From the NCBI GenBank assembly GCA_030686995.1, contig CM060696.1, positions 7,298,487 through 7,362,486 on the forward strand: 64,000 bases of DNA. The letters run 5' to 3'. The translations under genes and the position numbers were made by a program. Shown one piece after another: positions 33,314 through 45,584 of this stretch. This DNA comes from Artemisia argyi (taxonomy: Eukaryota > Streptophyta > Magnoliopsida > Asterales > Asteraceae). The notes under the pieces were generated by a model that saw only the letters and a program-made list of their open reading frames with translations, had not been told where the DNA came from and made no database searches. Numbering within the stretch: the first letter of the stretch is position 1; the number at the start of each line of letters is the position of its first letter.

Positions 33314-33781
33314 CTATTGGGGAGTATATGCAACACTAGTCTGATGAATAATACCCAGTGTGTCAAAAAAATCACCCATTTTATTATTAACAAACTCAGT
33401 ACCATTGTCATATCTGACAATCTTAATTTTCTTATTTAACAACTTCATCACCTGATCATTACTAAGAGACAAATTACCAGTACCATTCTTAGAACCATTA
33501 TTAACAACAGAAGCGCTTTTGATATCATTGGTTTTATTGAAATTATTTGCAGGTTTTAGATTAGGATTCTTTTTAAAACCAGGAGGATAACCAATAATTT
33601 CAAAGCATCTTTCAACAGTATGTCCTTTCAAACCACAGTGAGTACATAACAAACTATCATAATTTCCTCTGTTGTTACTAGAATTGTTATTCCAAGTGTT
33701 ATTATTTCTCTTCCAGTTTCCATTTTTATTGTCAGATGTTTTAGACACAAAAGCAGAAATATGAGTCTTCTCAGTTTTCAC
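33314..33781 (-). pseudogene. Copia gag zinc knuckle joined to integrase core (internal deletion)
   Basis: A CCHC-type knuckle (CTHCGLKGHTVERCFEIIG) is followed after about 60 residues directly by the integrase core motif VRYDNGTEF. Protease and the N-terminal HHCC finger of integrase, which normally lie between, are absent. Confidence 0.82.
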
Positions 33782-33796
33782 ACTAGTAGTAGGAAT

Positions 33797-34186
33797 CTAT
33801 CTATGAGATTCTTCCCTAGAAACAATTACAAATGCATCTTTGACCTCAGGGAGAATTTCCCTAGTCAAAACACTACTCCTAATAGGTTGATATATATCAT
33901 CAAGACCCATCAGAAACTGCATAAGCTTTAACAATTTAGCATGATCAGACAATCCAGTTCTAGCTTCACAAGTACAATCAGGTAATTTAGTGAGAATATC
34001 AAATTCTCTCCACAAAGAACACAACTTATGATAATTTTCTAAAACAAGTAAACCACCTTGCTTAAAGGAATTAATATTTTGAAGCAAATTAAACACAACA
34101 GACCCATCAACCCTATCATAAGTGTCTTTTAAATCTCTCCAAACAACAGAAGCATTATCAAAAAAAAAAACATGACCAAGATACAC
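33797..34186 (-). pseudogene. Copia gag, N-terminally truncated
   Basis: Encodes the central gag region (WRDLKDTYDRVDGSVVFNLL... YHKLCSLWREFD... LMQFLMGLDDIY), a UBN2-type capsid. Only about 140 bp separate it from the primer site, so roughly the first hundred residues of a normal gag are missing. Confidence 0.8.
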
Positions 34187-34324
34187 ATCTTGAGTTAAAG
34201 AACAAGAGAATCAGAAAACCCCCAAAAATTAGGGTTTTAAGAAAAAACCTTAGATCTCCAATTGAGGTCACAAGCCCTCAATTAAACCAAGAATCACCAA
34301 GAGATCGATCAATCACAACCTAGA

Positions 34325-34336
34325 GCTCAGATACCA
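34325..34336 (-). promoter_or_regulatory. Copia primer-binding site
   Basis: The minus strand reads TGGTATCTGAGC directly after the LTR, complementary to the 3' end of initiator methionine tRNA with one change. Confidence 0.85.
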
Positions 34337-34842
34337 TGTTAAAATGGCACAGAACAAAAGCTATAATCATCCAACCAACCACCCCTTGGTGATATTCCTT
34401 TATTACAACAATATACACTTCAAGATTAGTCCCCAAAATGGGTGCTAATGAAAACAATACAAAGAAAAGATTGTTGTCCCTCTATTAGGTGCAACAACAG
34501 AATACAAGAACTCACACACTATAAACCAAATCAAACTAGAGATCAAGATGATCTTATAATCAAGCTTACAATTGTAAACTACCCAGAAACCCTATGAAAC
34601 CCAGATGAAACAGATGAGAAAACTTGTGTGTATAAACTTTGAGAGCTATCAATCGTAAAACTGAAACCGTAGCTGTTAAGCTTGAATATATAGCTCAGAA
34701 TATCACACATCAACCCCTGCATAAACATCACTTAACAAACAACACCCAAAATGTTAAAGTTAGAAAACTTAATATAAAAATGTTACATAATATACCCTTG
34801 AAGGTTCAGCTGTTTGTCAAAAGGATTGCAATACTTTCAACA
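34337..34842 (-). mobile_element. Copia 5' LTR
   Basis: Partner of 16957-17461, with TG/CA termini and adjoining the primer site. Confidence 0.93.
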
Positions 34843-34847
34843 CTTTG
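34843..34847 (+). repeat. 5-bp target-site duplication of the Copia element, right
   Basis: CTTTG, matching 16952-16956. Confidence 0.9.
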
Positions 34848-35320
34848 AAGGAACTCTCTCATCATCATTTTTTTGCCATCACATGTTTATAATATTTTTC
34901 TTAAAATCAACTGTCAATAATGTTAAGACAATAGTTCAGCAACACTTAGTTTCTACCGTGCAACACATTCACCACAAATGAGACAAGGGAACCCTTGAAG
35001 AAGAACATGGAGATTAGCTCAAAGAGAATAAGATTCCAATACTCATAGTAAAGATTCATCAAGAACAAAATGACAGAAAGATAAATTGTATGACAAGTTG
35101 TACATATGTTAATGACTATGTTATGTTTTTTTTTTTTTTTTTTGAACAAAAAAAAAATAAAAAAAAATAATAACAGTCATTAACATATGTACAAGCTAAG
35201 GATTGATTTTTTGCGCTCAAGTTTTAGCATCACATATTTATACTTATGGTTTCACTTATCAACTTATATATTACTGTATTACAGTAGTTTATTACTACGC
35301 ATAACACTACTTATAAAACC
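34848..35320. other. non-coding stretch with a short hairpin element
   Basis: No gene is visible. Contains the inverted repeat listed at 35098-35194. Confidence 0.5.
35098..35194. repeat. foldback: 20-bp perfect inverted repeat around poly-T/poly-A
   Basis: TTGTACATATGTTAATGACT (35098-35117) and its exact complement (35175-35194) flank a T-run followed by an A-rich run, which can extend the stem. Looks like a tiny foldback/MITE; no target duplication was identified. Confidence 0.85.
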
Positions 35321-37291
35321 TTAGGTGGCGTTTAGTTGGAAAACATTTTCTTTCATTTCCTATTTCTTGTTTTGTAGGAAAAGGGAGGGGAGTTTGATTT
35401 CCACAAAACAATGGAAAATTTAGAAAACGCGTTTAGTCTGAGAAGCATGTGTTTGTGTTTGTGTTTTCCATTTTGCAAAATTAGAAAACGTGTTTAAGTG
35501 TTGTTGTTTTATATCTCAATTCACTATTCACCTTAGTAATATTATAAAAACATCTTCAAAACACAAAAATAAATATTACAAACTAACCAACTAAATTATA
35601 AAATAACTAAAAAAATCTCCTACGAGAAAATAAAGAATTAAAAAAGTAAAATATAACATCAAATAACGTTTTCATCTGTTTTTTTACGTTTTCGTTCGAT
35701 TTGTTATGTTTTTGTCTGTTTTTTTAACGTTTTCGCCTGTTTTTTTTTACGTTTTCTTCTGATTTTTTACGTTTTCATCAGATTTTTTATGTTTTCATCC
35801 ATTCTTTACATTTTCGTCAGATTTTTTACGTTTTCGTCTGTTCTTTTACGATTTCTTTCGATTTTTTTTACGTTTTTGTTTGTTTTTTTACGTTTTTGTC
35901 AGATTTTTTACAGTTTTGTCAGTTTTTTTTACGTTTTCTTCAGTCTTAAAAAAACGAAAATGGACAACAATGTAAGGAAACGTACGAAAACGTTAAAAAA
36001 TGGACAGAAACATAGAAAAAAAAAGAATGTAAAAACGTTAAAAAAAAAAAGAAAGAACGTAAAAGAATCGAAAGAAAACGTAAAAAACAGAAGAAAACGT
36101 AAAAAATCAGACGAAAACGTAAAAAACTGGATGAAAACGTAAAAAATCTGACGAAAATGTAAAAAATCTGACAGAAACGTAAAAAAATGGACGAAAACGT
36201 AAAAAATTTGACGAAAATGTAAAAATCTGCCGACAACGTAAAAAATCTGACGAAAGCGTAAAAAACGGACGAAAACGTAAATATTAGAAGAAAATGTAAA
36301 AAATTGAACGAAAATGTAAAAAAATCTGAAGAAAACGTAAAAAAATTTGACCAAAACGTAAAAAAAATTTGGCGAAAACGTCAAAAATCGGATGAAACCG
36401 TAAAAAATCGAATGAAAACGAAAAAAATCTGACCAAAACGTAAAAAACGGATGAAAACGTAAAAAAGTGGACGAAAACTTAAAAAATCTGACGAAAACGG
36501 AAAAAACGGAGGAAAACCTAAAAATCAGAAGATAACATAAAAAGTCGGACGAAAACGTAAAAAATCTGACGAAAACGTAGAAAATCTGACGAAAATGTAA
36601 AAATCTGACGAAAACGTAAAAAATCTGACAAAAACGTAAAAAAATCAGACGAAAACGTAAAAAAGGACGAAAACGTAAAAAATAAACGAAAACATAAAAA
36701 ATCTGACGAAAATATAAAAAATCTGACAAAAATGTAAAGAATCGAACGAAAACGTAAAAAATCTGACGAAAACATAAAAAATCTGACTAAAACGTAAAAA
36801 AACGGACAAAAACGTAAAAAATCGGACGAAAACTTAAAAAATATGACGAAAACGTAAAATATCAGATGAAAACATAAAATATCAGACGAAAACGTAAAAA
36901 ATCTGACGAAAACGTAAAAAATCTGACGAAAACATAAAAAAAAACGGACGAAAATGTAAAAAATCTGACGAAAACATAAAAAATCGGACGAAAACGTAAA
37001 AGATCTGACGAAAACGTAAAAAAATGGACGAAAACGTAAAAAATCAGTCGAAAACGTAAAACAACTGACGAAGACGGATTTGGGGTATTTTAATGGAAAA
37101 TAGGTGAAAAAAAAAAAAAAAAAAAAAAACATTTTGTAGTTTTGTGTGTTAAAGTTGGAAATATGAATTTTTTGTTTTGCAGAGAATTTTATTTGAAAAC
37201 ATTAATTTGAACGCGATATCTGTTTTCCTTGTTTTCCACAAAACATTTTGTGAAAAACGAAGGTGTTTTCCCTCACCTAAACACACCCTTA
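35321..37291. mobile_element. MITE-like element (35324-37288) enclosing a minisatellite
   Basis: TTA duplications (35321-35323 and 37289-37291) flank related ends: GGTGGCGTTTAG on the left and, reverse complemented, GGGTGTGTTTAG on the right (9 of 12). TTA duplications and GGGTGTGTTTAG-like ends fit Tourist/Harbinger MITEs. The interior is dominated by the 20-bp minisatellite. Confidence 0.6.
35660..37080. repeat. 20-bp minisatellite with an internal orientation switch
   Basis: Units close to GACGAAAACGTAAAAAATCT repeat dozens of times from about 35945 to 37075. From about 35660 to 35940 the same unit runs in the opposite direction (TTTTTACGTTTTCGTC). The switch is near 35940-35950. Long Phe/Arg-rich open frames on the minus strand arise because the unit has no stop in any frame; a 20-bp period cycles all three frames. 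Confidence 0.93.
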
Positions 37292-37631
37292 GGAATTCTT
37301 ATGAATCTCAATGATAATAGCATATGTTGCTGATACCAACATCTACAAACATTCATCATTGTTGCTGAGAGCAAAATTCTAAATCCTAATTATCCATGTT
37401 TGGCAAAGATACTTTATGTATATGTTGCTCACATAACAAGTTAAATATAAAAAAACTTTTCTAAGTGTTACTATATGTCTCTTAGAGTCTTAGCTATAAT
37501 CTATTGTGCAAATTCGTATATTTGATCTTTGCAGTAGGCTTTGAATAAATTGTTTAAATTTGTAGGTTTATAAAAGCATAGTATGTGTTTCTCGACTTTC
37601 GTAAGTCTCTTTGGTTTGATGAGTCGTAAAT
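37292..37631. other. AT-rich non-coding stretch
   Basis: Nothing recognisable between the two MITE-like elements. Confidence 0.5.
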
Positions 37632-38080
37632 TTATGTGCCGTTTAGTTATAAAATTTTTTTCCTCTTTTTTCATTTCTAAATCCCTTGATAAGGGAATGA
37701 TTTTTTTTCTCTAGAGAATAGTTGAGAATTTTGAAAACCCGTTTAATTGGAATTATATTTTTCTTTTTTAAAAATGATAAGAAGATTACCTCAAATTGCG
37801 ACGGTAGCGGCGACGGCGGCGGTGGAGGATGACACGAGAGATTATGGGTAGAATGGTGTATGTGTTTTTTTGGAGTTGAGAAAAAAAATGAGAAAGAAAA
37901 AAGTAAGAATGGTAGAATGGGCTTTTCTATTTCTTGATTAAAATTTAGAAAATAAGAATTTCATTTTTTTTAAAATTGTTTGGAAAAAAATGTGACTAAA
38001 CGGATTTTCAATTTTTTCACTTTCACATGAAAAATTTCCTAAAAAAATGAAATATTTTTCATCAAGTAAACGCACCCTTA
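37632..38080. mobile_element. MITE-like element (37635-38077)
   Basis: TTA duplications (37632-37634 and 38078-38080) flank ends TGTGCCGTTTAG and, reverse complemented, GGGTGCGTTTAC. Its ends resemble those of the element at 35324-37288. A short GC-rich core (GGTAGCGGCGACGGCGGCGG near 37802) stands out from the AT-rich body. Confidence 0.6.
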
Positions 38081-38307
38081 ATTGTTTCTTTTAATTTCAA
38101 ATCTCATATTATCCACAATAATACTTTTATGTTAATTTTAAAGAAGTGCTGCCAAAATATTTAAAAAGTCCGCACAATCATAACTATATTGATAACACTT
38201 TGTTGGATTACTTTCATGCTTTATACTGTATTTACATTTGAACTCATTCATATTGGATCAGTATCCAAATTTGATGGTTAGAGTGATCGTATGCTTTATT
38301 GTGTAAA

Positions 38308-38337
38308 CTAGCTTATAGACCCGTCAAATTGACGGGT
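38308..38337 (-). mobile_element. Helitron-like 3' terminus
   Basis: On the minus strand the hairpin ACCCGTCAATTTGACGGGT is followed after seven bases by CTAG and then T, the canonical Helitron 3' arrangement. The 5' end is not identified; the element body would lie to the right. Confidence 0.6.
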
Positions 38338-38339
38338 TT

Positions 38340-41300
38340 TTAGAAGAATGAATGTATCAAGAAATTAAGTGTGTGGGTAAAGTAAGAAAAACAACGAAAG
38401 CAAATATTAAATTTTTTTTAATGGAATAATATATAAAGTCAATGATACAATAAAGAAATATGGATGTAACTATTAATCTAATAAACATTCATTCACGTGG
38501 CCTACAATCTTCATGGTCTTGGAAAGCAAATGTACGTATTGAGAGCGAATTAAGTGATAAGCAAATGAACATTTGTTGAGCATCTAATAAGTGTAAAAAA
38601 AAGTGTAAGTAAAAGGTGTTTGTGATTGATAATACATGTAAATAAAAATATGGCATAAAAGAACTTGGTCAAAGACCTTGAAGAGCTTCTTTGTAAACTA
38701 CAGTTGTAGCAGTGTTTTGATAGATTACCATCAGCTTCATTTATTAGAATATCTTCGAAGAGAGGATGACCTTTTATTGGAAGTATGGCGGATCATCTCT
38801 GTCGTTTGCTTCTCCAAGTTCACCGTCTCCTACTTCCAATATGCAAACCCTCAATTTCTATGTCACCTAACTTTATTTCCAATGATAACTATTTATAATC
38901 AAGAGTTTATTAAAAGCCATTGTAAACATGAATGAATATAAAATAATACCACTTGAAATGCCCTCTGAGAGAAAAGTCGTATTCCTAAACTCGGTTACAG
39001 AACAAAAACATTGAAATAGATTTATCATGAATCTGTTGTTAACTTCACTTGTAATAACATCAAAAAGAAACATATTCAAATGCATCATTGCTCTAGGTTC
39101 ATCATCCTAAAAGTTGTATCATGGAAAACAGTTTTTATTTTCTTGTTTGTGTAACAAACATTGGTGTATGGTCATTAGGAATATCGACCATATAACATAT
39201 GTTATAAAAGCTCATAAAGAGTAGAAAGATCAAGTTGGCTGCAAATATAGATCATTCCTTCCACATGTCTGCAAACTCTCGTCCTCCAGTGGATTTGATT
39301 TGTCTTCTCATCTTGGCTAAACTTTATTGCATACTTATCATCCATATGCCTCTCTTTAAAGACCGTATCTACTAATAATCCTCGAAGTCTACTTAACAAT
39401 AGAGAAACTTCTAGTATCAAGCCAGAACCACCTCTGCAAACAAATAATACCGAGCCTGTTGGAGAAATAACTATTAGTGATGGTGAAATTGTCGCCAAAG
39501 AAGTGAAGTGATCTGATTGTAAAGAGATCACAAACATTGAACTTGTCGAAACTAAAGAAACAGAAACCGAAATTGACATTCATTAAATGTAACTGAGGGC
39601 CGGGTATATTACACAACAAAAATACAAATAAGTAACTTAGATCAATAAAACCATGATTTTGAACACACAATACTAACAAAAGCATTATTTGGCAATACGA
39701 TTTTCCTAAAACACACGCTATGCAATCAATATTAGCATATAGTTAATAAGATTTTCTTATATAAGACACACTATAAACATATCATTTAACTATAAACAAA
39801 CACTATAAATTGTTTTTCTACTAATTTAAAACACACTAATCAAACAATCATCTTCAAAACACAATGCCAAACACCTCATAGTAACCAAAAGCTTATCATT
39901 ACCACAAAGTTTAAGCTGTGATGGCGAAGCTTTATGGTTATTAGAATCATCAACCTCTCAGCTATATATTTGTAACAGTTTTATAGTAAATAAAATACAA
40001 CAAGTTGAAGCTAAAAACAATTCATCGTGGAGTAAATAGCTACCAGCAGAACTTCACTTTTACCTTCATATTAACATCAGTATTCTGTATTTCCGAAACA
40101 TCTCACCATTAAAGCAACAGACATGGATTGAATTAGAAAGAAACTTGTGTACTAAAAGTGAAACTTTTGTCCTAGATTGTGATTGGTTCCAGTCTCCACG
40201 GCCTTACGATCACCCATCAAAACTTTAATTTTATAAGTTACCATTGATTTTCAACCTGGTATTACAGGTATTGCAGCTTCTTCATATGCAAATTTTGTAT
40301 AAACATGAATCATCTGCATTACCTGTAATTTGACCAGCAAAGACATGTTAGAGATAAGAGTCTGAGTTGTTTCTTTTCCACATAAAAAGAAATGGTCCTC
40401 TTCTTGGTTATAGATACACTTTGTGCGACTTTTAGCTGTTTATTTTTATGACCAATTAGAAAAGAAATAACCCAAATAGACCCATTCACAATGGGTCCAT
40501 AGATCCCTTTTCATTTTTGAAGTTTCTGAATGCACAACTCTACCCTCTGAGTCTGCCACAAACTTCAAACTAAGAAAAGTTTAATGTAAAAGAGACTATA
40601 TATACTAATCTTACAGGGCTAATTGGGCTTACTTTAACACTTGTTACATTCAAGACCAAATAAAGAATACATTGAACCATATTATCTTCCGATTGAGCCA
40701 TTTTCAAAAACTAAATTTATTAGGTAAACAATATATAATTGCTAGTTAACATTAAATAATGCCAAGTAGTACATTTGTATATGCAAAGCCATATACTTAT
40801 GATCCCATTTGAGATGGTACTTCTAATATATAAAACCACAGATTTTGAAAACCTTACTAACATAGAGGAGGTCCTACCATGTCATAGACTCATGGTATCC
40901 TCAAGTCCATTTAAGAAATTTCATCGCACTGATGAACAATATTTAGTCCCAAGACCTGCGAACAAAGAAACAACAACAAAAGTGTACAGTAACCAACACT
41001 CGAGTTACATAATTCCTGACTTAAGTAAGTAAACAAAGACATTGTCACCTTGGCCTATTCTGAAACTCACTTTGCATAGCATAGTAACCGTAGTGTTATG
41101 TGGAAGTCTGCATATAGGTTTTCTGATGGTGATTTTAGCGAAATTCTCTATTAAAGTCTGCAAAACATGATTTAGATAATATTATAGGATGTAACTGAAA
41201 TATAACGGACATGGTATTCGAGGTTTATAATTAAATCCATTTTAAGTTAGGGAGGCACACGTCAGGGAGGCACCAAACTCCTAAGAACATTAACATTTCA

Positions 41301-44214
41301 TTTATAAATAATGAATTAAGTATAAGCTTTAGTATTACCCATTTTAGACCTGGAACCTTTAACCTTTTACATGCTATTTGGCACTACTAATAAAATATAC
41401 TACTATTTAGTTTGCTAACATCATATGGTAATCCACTAAGAGGGGTTACATTATCTATCAAAACATGTGATAAACATATTTGTATTATCCTCTAATTAGA
41501 ATCTATTTATCTAATTAACAACGTACAACTTATCTAAAAAATATAACAAACTTAATAGATACTCTCATGATGGTTTGGGAAGTGATGATATTACATTTTT
41601 TTTATGAGATAATTACCAGTAAAACTCTCTGAAGAGTCCATGAATCGTGCTTCTCATCATATTGTAATGGAATTTTCTGCAATGAACCAACATATTTAGC
41701 AATGAAGCATTTATTCAGACTTCACTAATGTAACTGTTAGAATAGAAATAGAAACACTCAGTATGTTGAGACAAGTGTATGGACAAAACTTAGACACTTT
41801 AAACATTCAAAGAAATATGCTACTATGCATTACTTGACCCCATCTGATATCAAGTCTAGATACAGGTTTTTGGGACCGGGTGCTTAGAAAAAGGAGATTG
41901 TTTAGCTACAAGATAACATCTTTAACTGCAACGGAAAACATACAATACAATTAACAGCTACCTTTTTTTTTTCCTTTTGTTCTTGCGTTCGAACTATATC
42001 AGTTTCATATGGGTTCAGTTTCATGAAAGAGTTGATAAGCATGATCAAGAGCTATAATTTGTTGCTTATAAAAACAAAATATCCCAACTGATCATATACG
42101 GAATTATCTGTTTATAAGTCAAGAATCCACCAATATAAAGCAGCATCTAAACAAATCACAGAGTGAAGCTTAATCAATTGGGTATCATCAGAACTACAGG
42201 TTGTGAACTACAACAAAATGGCATACATATACATAGATTAAGCTACAGTTCCAAACCAAGACTTGTGTTAAGTGAACTTATGGTGATCAGCATAAGATCT
42301 TGTACCAGCATCTCTGAAATGGTAAACAAAAACCAAGACATGCTGTAAGATATAAAACTCATGGTTCCGATTCAATCATTGCCTGCTTGCTCTGATATTC
42401 ATCCCATCTATGGTTACTTTCTCTTCAAATATTTCATCTGCAAGAATTCGGCTGGGTGTCAAGCTCTTGAACTTGATGAATGCTAACATAATCACAAACT
42501 TTAGCTAATGAAATGAGTATTGTAACATGTTCCCTCAAAATGCTTGGTAAGAAAATAAATTTCAGTACTTTATGAATAAGCAATTAACAATGACTTACAA
42601 TTATCAAAATATAGAATCCCCGTACTTTTGCCGAACAACCAACTCATATGCATCAAGCGTCTACAACCTTTCAACGACTAAATAAGTTTAGGCATAAAAA
42701 CACACATAGAACATAAACTACAAATAATCTTTTTCATCATCCATATCATCTACTAACAATTAAATTGAAGAATGAAAAGAGATAAAAGTTGTCAAACCTA
42801 GTTAATCTTCCCCAATCACATTCTACCTACAAAAATAAAGTATAACATAATCAATCGAAATATATCAAGATGATTTCCCAAAAAACAAAAATAGGGTTCT
42901 GATTAAATACAAATAAATAACGCATTAATTAATTAATCACAAAAATAATTGTAATTTGCAACACATAAATCGAAATATATCAAAGGCCATAACTTATTTT
43001 TGGAGGTTTTTAGGAATGTGATTTCATTAAATGATCATTCAAGTGACGCTCCTCTTTTGAACATATGAATTTGAATAGATGAAAAAACAACATTCAAACA
43101 TCACAATTGTATATTCATCCATGTATTAAAAACACTACCATAACTTCTACTTTCTACTTAAAACAAACAAATCATACTTATCAAAATAAAAAATGCACAT
43201 CCAAATTGCTATGATATGTGATTCAAATACAATCCCTAAATTGAATTTAAATTTAAACAATACTTACCGATTTTAAGGGTTGGACACCAAAAAACCCAAT
43301 TGCATAGATCGACTTCTTGGGGATGTTGAATCTATGGAAAGAATCGAACCAGTTTATGTTTTCTTTTTTGAATCGATGAAATCATTGGATGATTTTTTGA
43401 ATAGTTGAATAAAAGTAATATATGTGTAGAAAGATCAGTGAATTAAACCTGCAAGATTAAAAGAAAAACATTAATTCTTGAATCATGATTTAATGGAAAG
43501 ATTATGATACTAACATCAATAATATTTGTTCATAATCCAACTTTAATAGATTTAGATAATTGTTGCCAACACCCTTGTATCAATTTGTCCAAATCTTATA
43601 AAAACCATCAACTTAAAACCATAGAAAAAAAATATACATCAGACAAATTATCAAATATATTATAAATAGGATGGAAAAACAATTAGATTAAAATCGAAAC
43701 CCTAAAAAATAGGTTTTACTATGAATCAGTGCTTACCAAATCTTCATACAAATTGCATACAAATCACTTGCACACGGATGTAACCAAAACGTTTTCTTGT
43801 TTGTGGATGAATCGGTATGGCATAGAAGAATTAGGGAAAGGATTTGAATTGAAGGTGATATGGTTTGGTATAAATGTGATTTGAAAATCTTGGAGAATTA
43901 ATGGTAGAGTTGAAACTGCCGATTTTGCTTTAATTATAGTTGAATCGTATAGAAGAAGTCTCAAATGATAATGCTAAAGAGATGTAGTACCTTCCAAAAA
44001 TACGGTGAAATATGGTGCAAGACACATCATATTTTTTAATGCAGGATGCTTCAGATGACTTGTACAGAACTCCATTTTATTAGAATACATAGATGTAAGA
44101 TTCTTATTTAGATTACGTGAGAAATAAAATAAAAATAAGAATGACGACACAACCACACATGCACCTAAATAATTGATTCATCACGCTTCAAATTTTAACT
44201 TTTCATTTAGGGTA
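38340..44214. other. long AT-rich stretch without a supportable gene
   Basis: No recognisable domain, and no open frame with family signatures. The one protein-like patch is listed at 39365-39588. The body of a Helitron ending at 38308 could occupy part of it. Many short exon-like and intron-like pieces could be remnants of captured genes, but I cannot name any. Confidence 0.4.
39365..39588 (+). pseudogene. possible C-terminal gene fragment, unknown family
   Basis: Plus-strand translation reads STNNPRSLLNNRETSS, PLQTNNTEPVGEITISDGE, then one in-frame TGA (about 39508), then ITNIELVETKETETEIDIH and a TAA. Composition (acidic, Thr/Glu-rich, no rare-residue clusters) is protein-like, but I recognise no family. 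An overlapping minus-strand frame is also long; only one can be real and both may be chance. Confidence 0.22.
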
Positions 44215-44544
44215 AACTGCAAAAAATGTCTCTAAACTTTCCCGATTTTGCGAAAGTTGTCCTCATACAAGATTTTTAGCAAATAATGTCCTTGAGCAGG
44301 TTTCCTTAAGCAAAAAGTGTCCTTGAGGATGACGTTTGTTTGCAAAAATGGTTTTTTGGCCTAACGCTCGTTAGGGAGCCCGTTAAGTGCCTTGTGAAAT
44401 GACTATTTTACCCTCCTTTCCTTCAATAATCACAATTCCACCCTTCCCCTTTCTTTCCCGCCAATCAAAACCAAATTTGAGAAGCACTTATAACCCCGTG
44501 AAACACATAATCACACATAATCAATCTTACATCTTCAAAATAAA
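44215..44544. other. upstream flank of the HROB-like pseudogene
   Basis: Contains repeated GTCCTTGAG/GTCCTCAT phrases every 30-50 bp (44259-44330), in the same style as the LTR repeats elsewhere in the window, then A/C-rich leader-like sequence before the ATG at 44545. Confidence 0.45.
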
Positions 44545-45371
44545 ATGGACAAATCCGTTAACTTGAATAACTCCATCCGTCCCTGCAACAACCATGAGCA
44601 AACCCGTCACATAAACCCCACATTGGAAAACCTACACTCATCACACAGCCCTGAAAAGGAGGTTAAGATAATACCCGGTCCTGCTGGTATTGTTCAACTG
44701 GCTAAGCGTCGTAAACAAGCAGATATTAGCGAAGGTCTCAAGGAGTGTGTAATTTTGACACAAGAGTATATCAGGGCAGTTCTTGAGGATGTGGAAGTGG
44801 ATGAGGATTTTTCACGTGGGCCATGGCTTAGCGCGATTGACTATGTGAATGCTAGTGGGGGTGGTGTATGGATGTTTAGGTGATTGTTCATAACGTTTCA
44901 GTGTTTTCTCCTAATCGATTAAACCATTCACTCCATTATCTTAACATTACAAAGAAAAACTTAGTTAAAGTTTTCCACAATGATACACTTTATGGGAGTG
45001 GGAGTGGGGTAGCTGGTGGCGGAATGTTAGACGAAGAAGACATATTGAAATTGTTAGAAGAAGAAGAAGAAGAAGAACGGGCTGAACAAGAGTGGCATAA
45101 TGGGGGATATCTTATTGAGCAACATGAACATGAAATGAGGAGAGACGAAGAAGCCTTGTTACAAATACAAGAAGAAGAAGCAAGGGCTAAACAAGAGGAG
45201 GAGGAAAGACTTAGGAAAGAACGTGAGGTAGCTTGGGAACTTGGGTTGAATGGCTATGTATCTGATTCATATACGGATTCCTCGGAGGAGAGATTTAGGA
45301 TAGAACCAGAGGAAGATTGGGAACTTGGGTGGTGTGGGTATGTATCGGATTCATTTAACGATACCGATTAA
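44545..45371 (+). pseudogene. HROB-like (homologous-recombination OB-fold) protein, internally deleted
   Basis: The first part (44545-44880) carries IIPGPAGIVQLAKRRKQADI and the helix TQEYIRAVLEDVEVDEDF with WLSAIDYVNASGGG, matching the N-terminal side of the plant HROB/DUF4539 domain. The second part continues with HNVSVFSP, HYLNITKKNLVKVFH (last strand of the OB fold), then a long Glu-rich coiled coil (about 45025-45225) and repeated W-ELG-GYVSDS motifs. The middle of the OB fold, normally some 60 residues, is missing at about 44875-44885, and the junction leaves a stop in the upstream frame. HROB loads the MCM8-9 helicase during recombination repair in animals; plant function is inferred. 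Without the core the protein should not fold. Confidence 0.7.
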
Positions 45372-45584
45372 GTTGTAACAAATGTCTATGTTGACTTTTA
45401 GAAGTCAAAGTGCTGCTTGATGAGTGCTTAAACACTCATCATTTTTGGTCAAATCTGAACTGCAAAACATACAAAAACACTCAGAAATGCATCAAAATAC
45501 TGAAAATATTTCAAAATTGTGTTTTATATGTTTTAGATGCAAAATGAGCAAAAACAGATGAAAGACGTACAAAGTTTGCAAAAT

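Noticed and set aside
35929..36729. 266-codon Phe/Arg-rich ORF and its neighbours
   Set aside because: The 20-bp minisatellite unit has no stop in any minus-strand frame, so long ORFs are inevitable.
35660..37080. Regular repeats considered as a CRISPR-like array
   Set aside because: The units are contiguous without unique spacers, in plant DNA: a minisatellite.
39202..39579. 125-codon minus-strand ORF
   Set aside because: No recognisable motif; overlaps a more protein-like plus-strand frame; could be chance.
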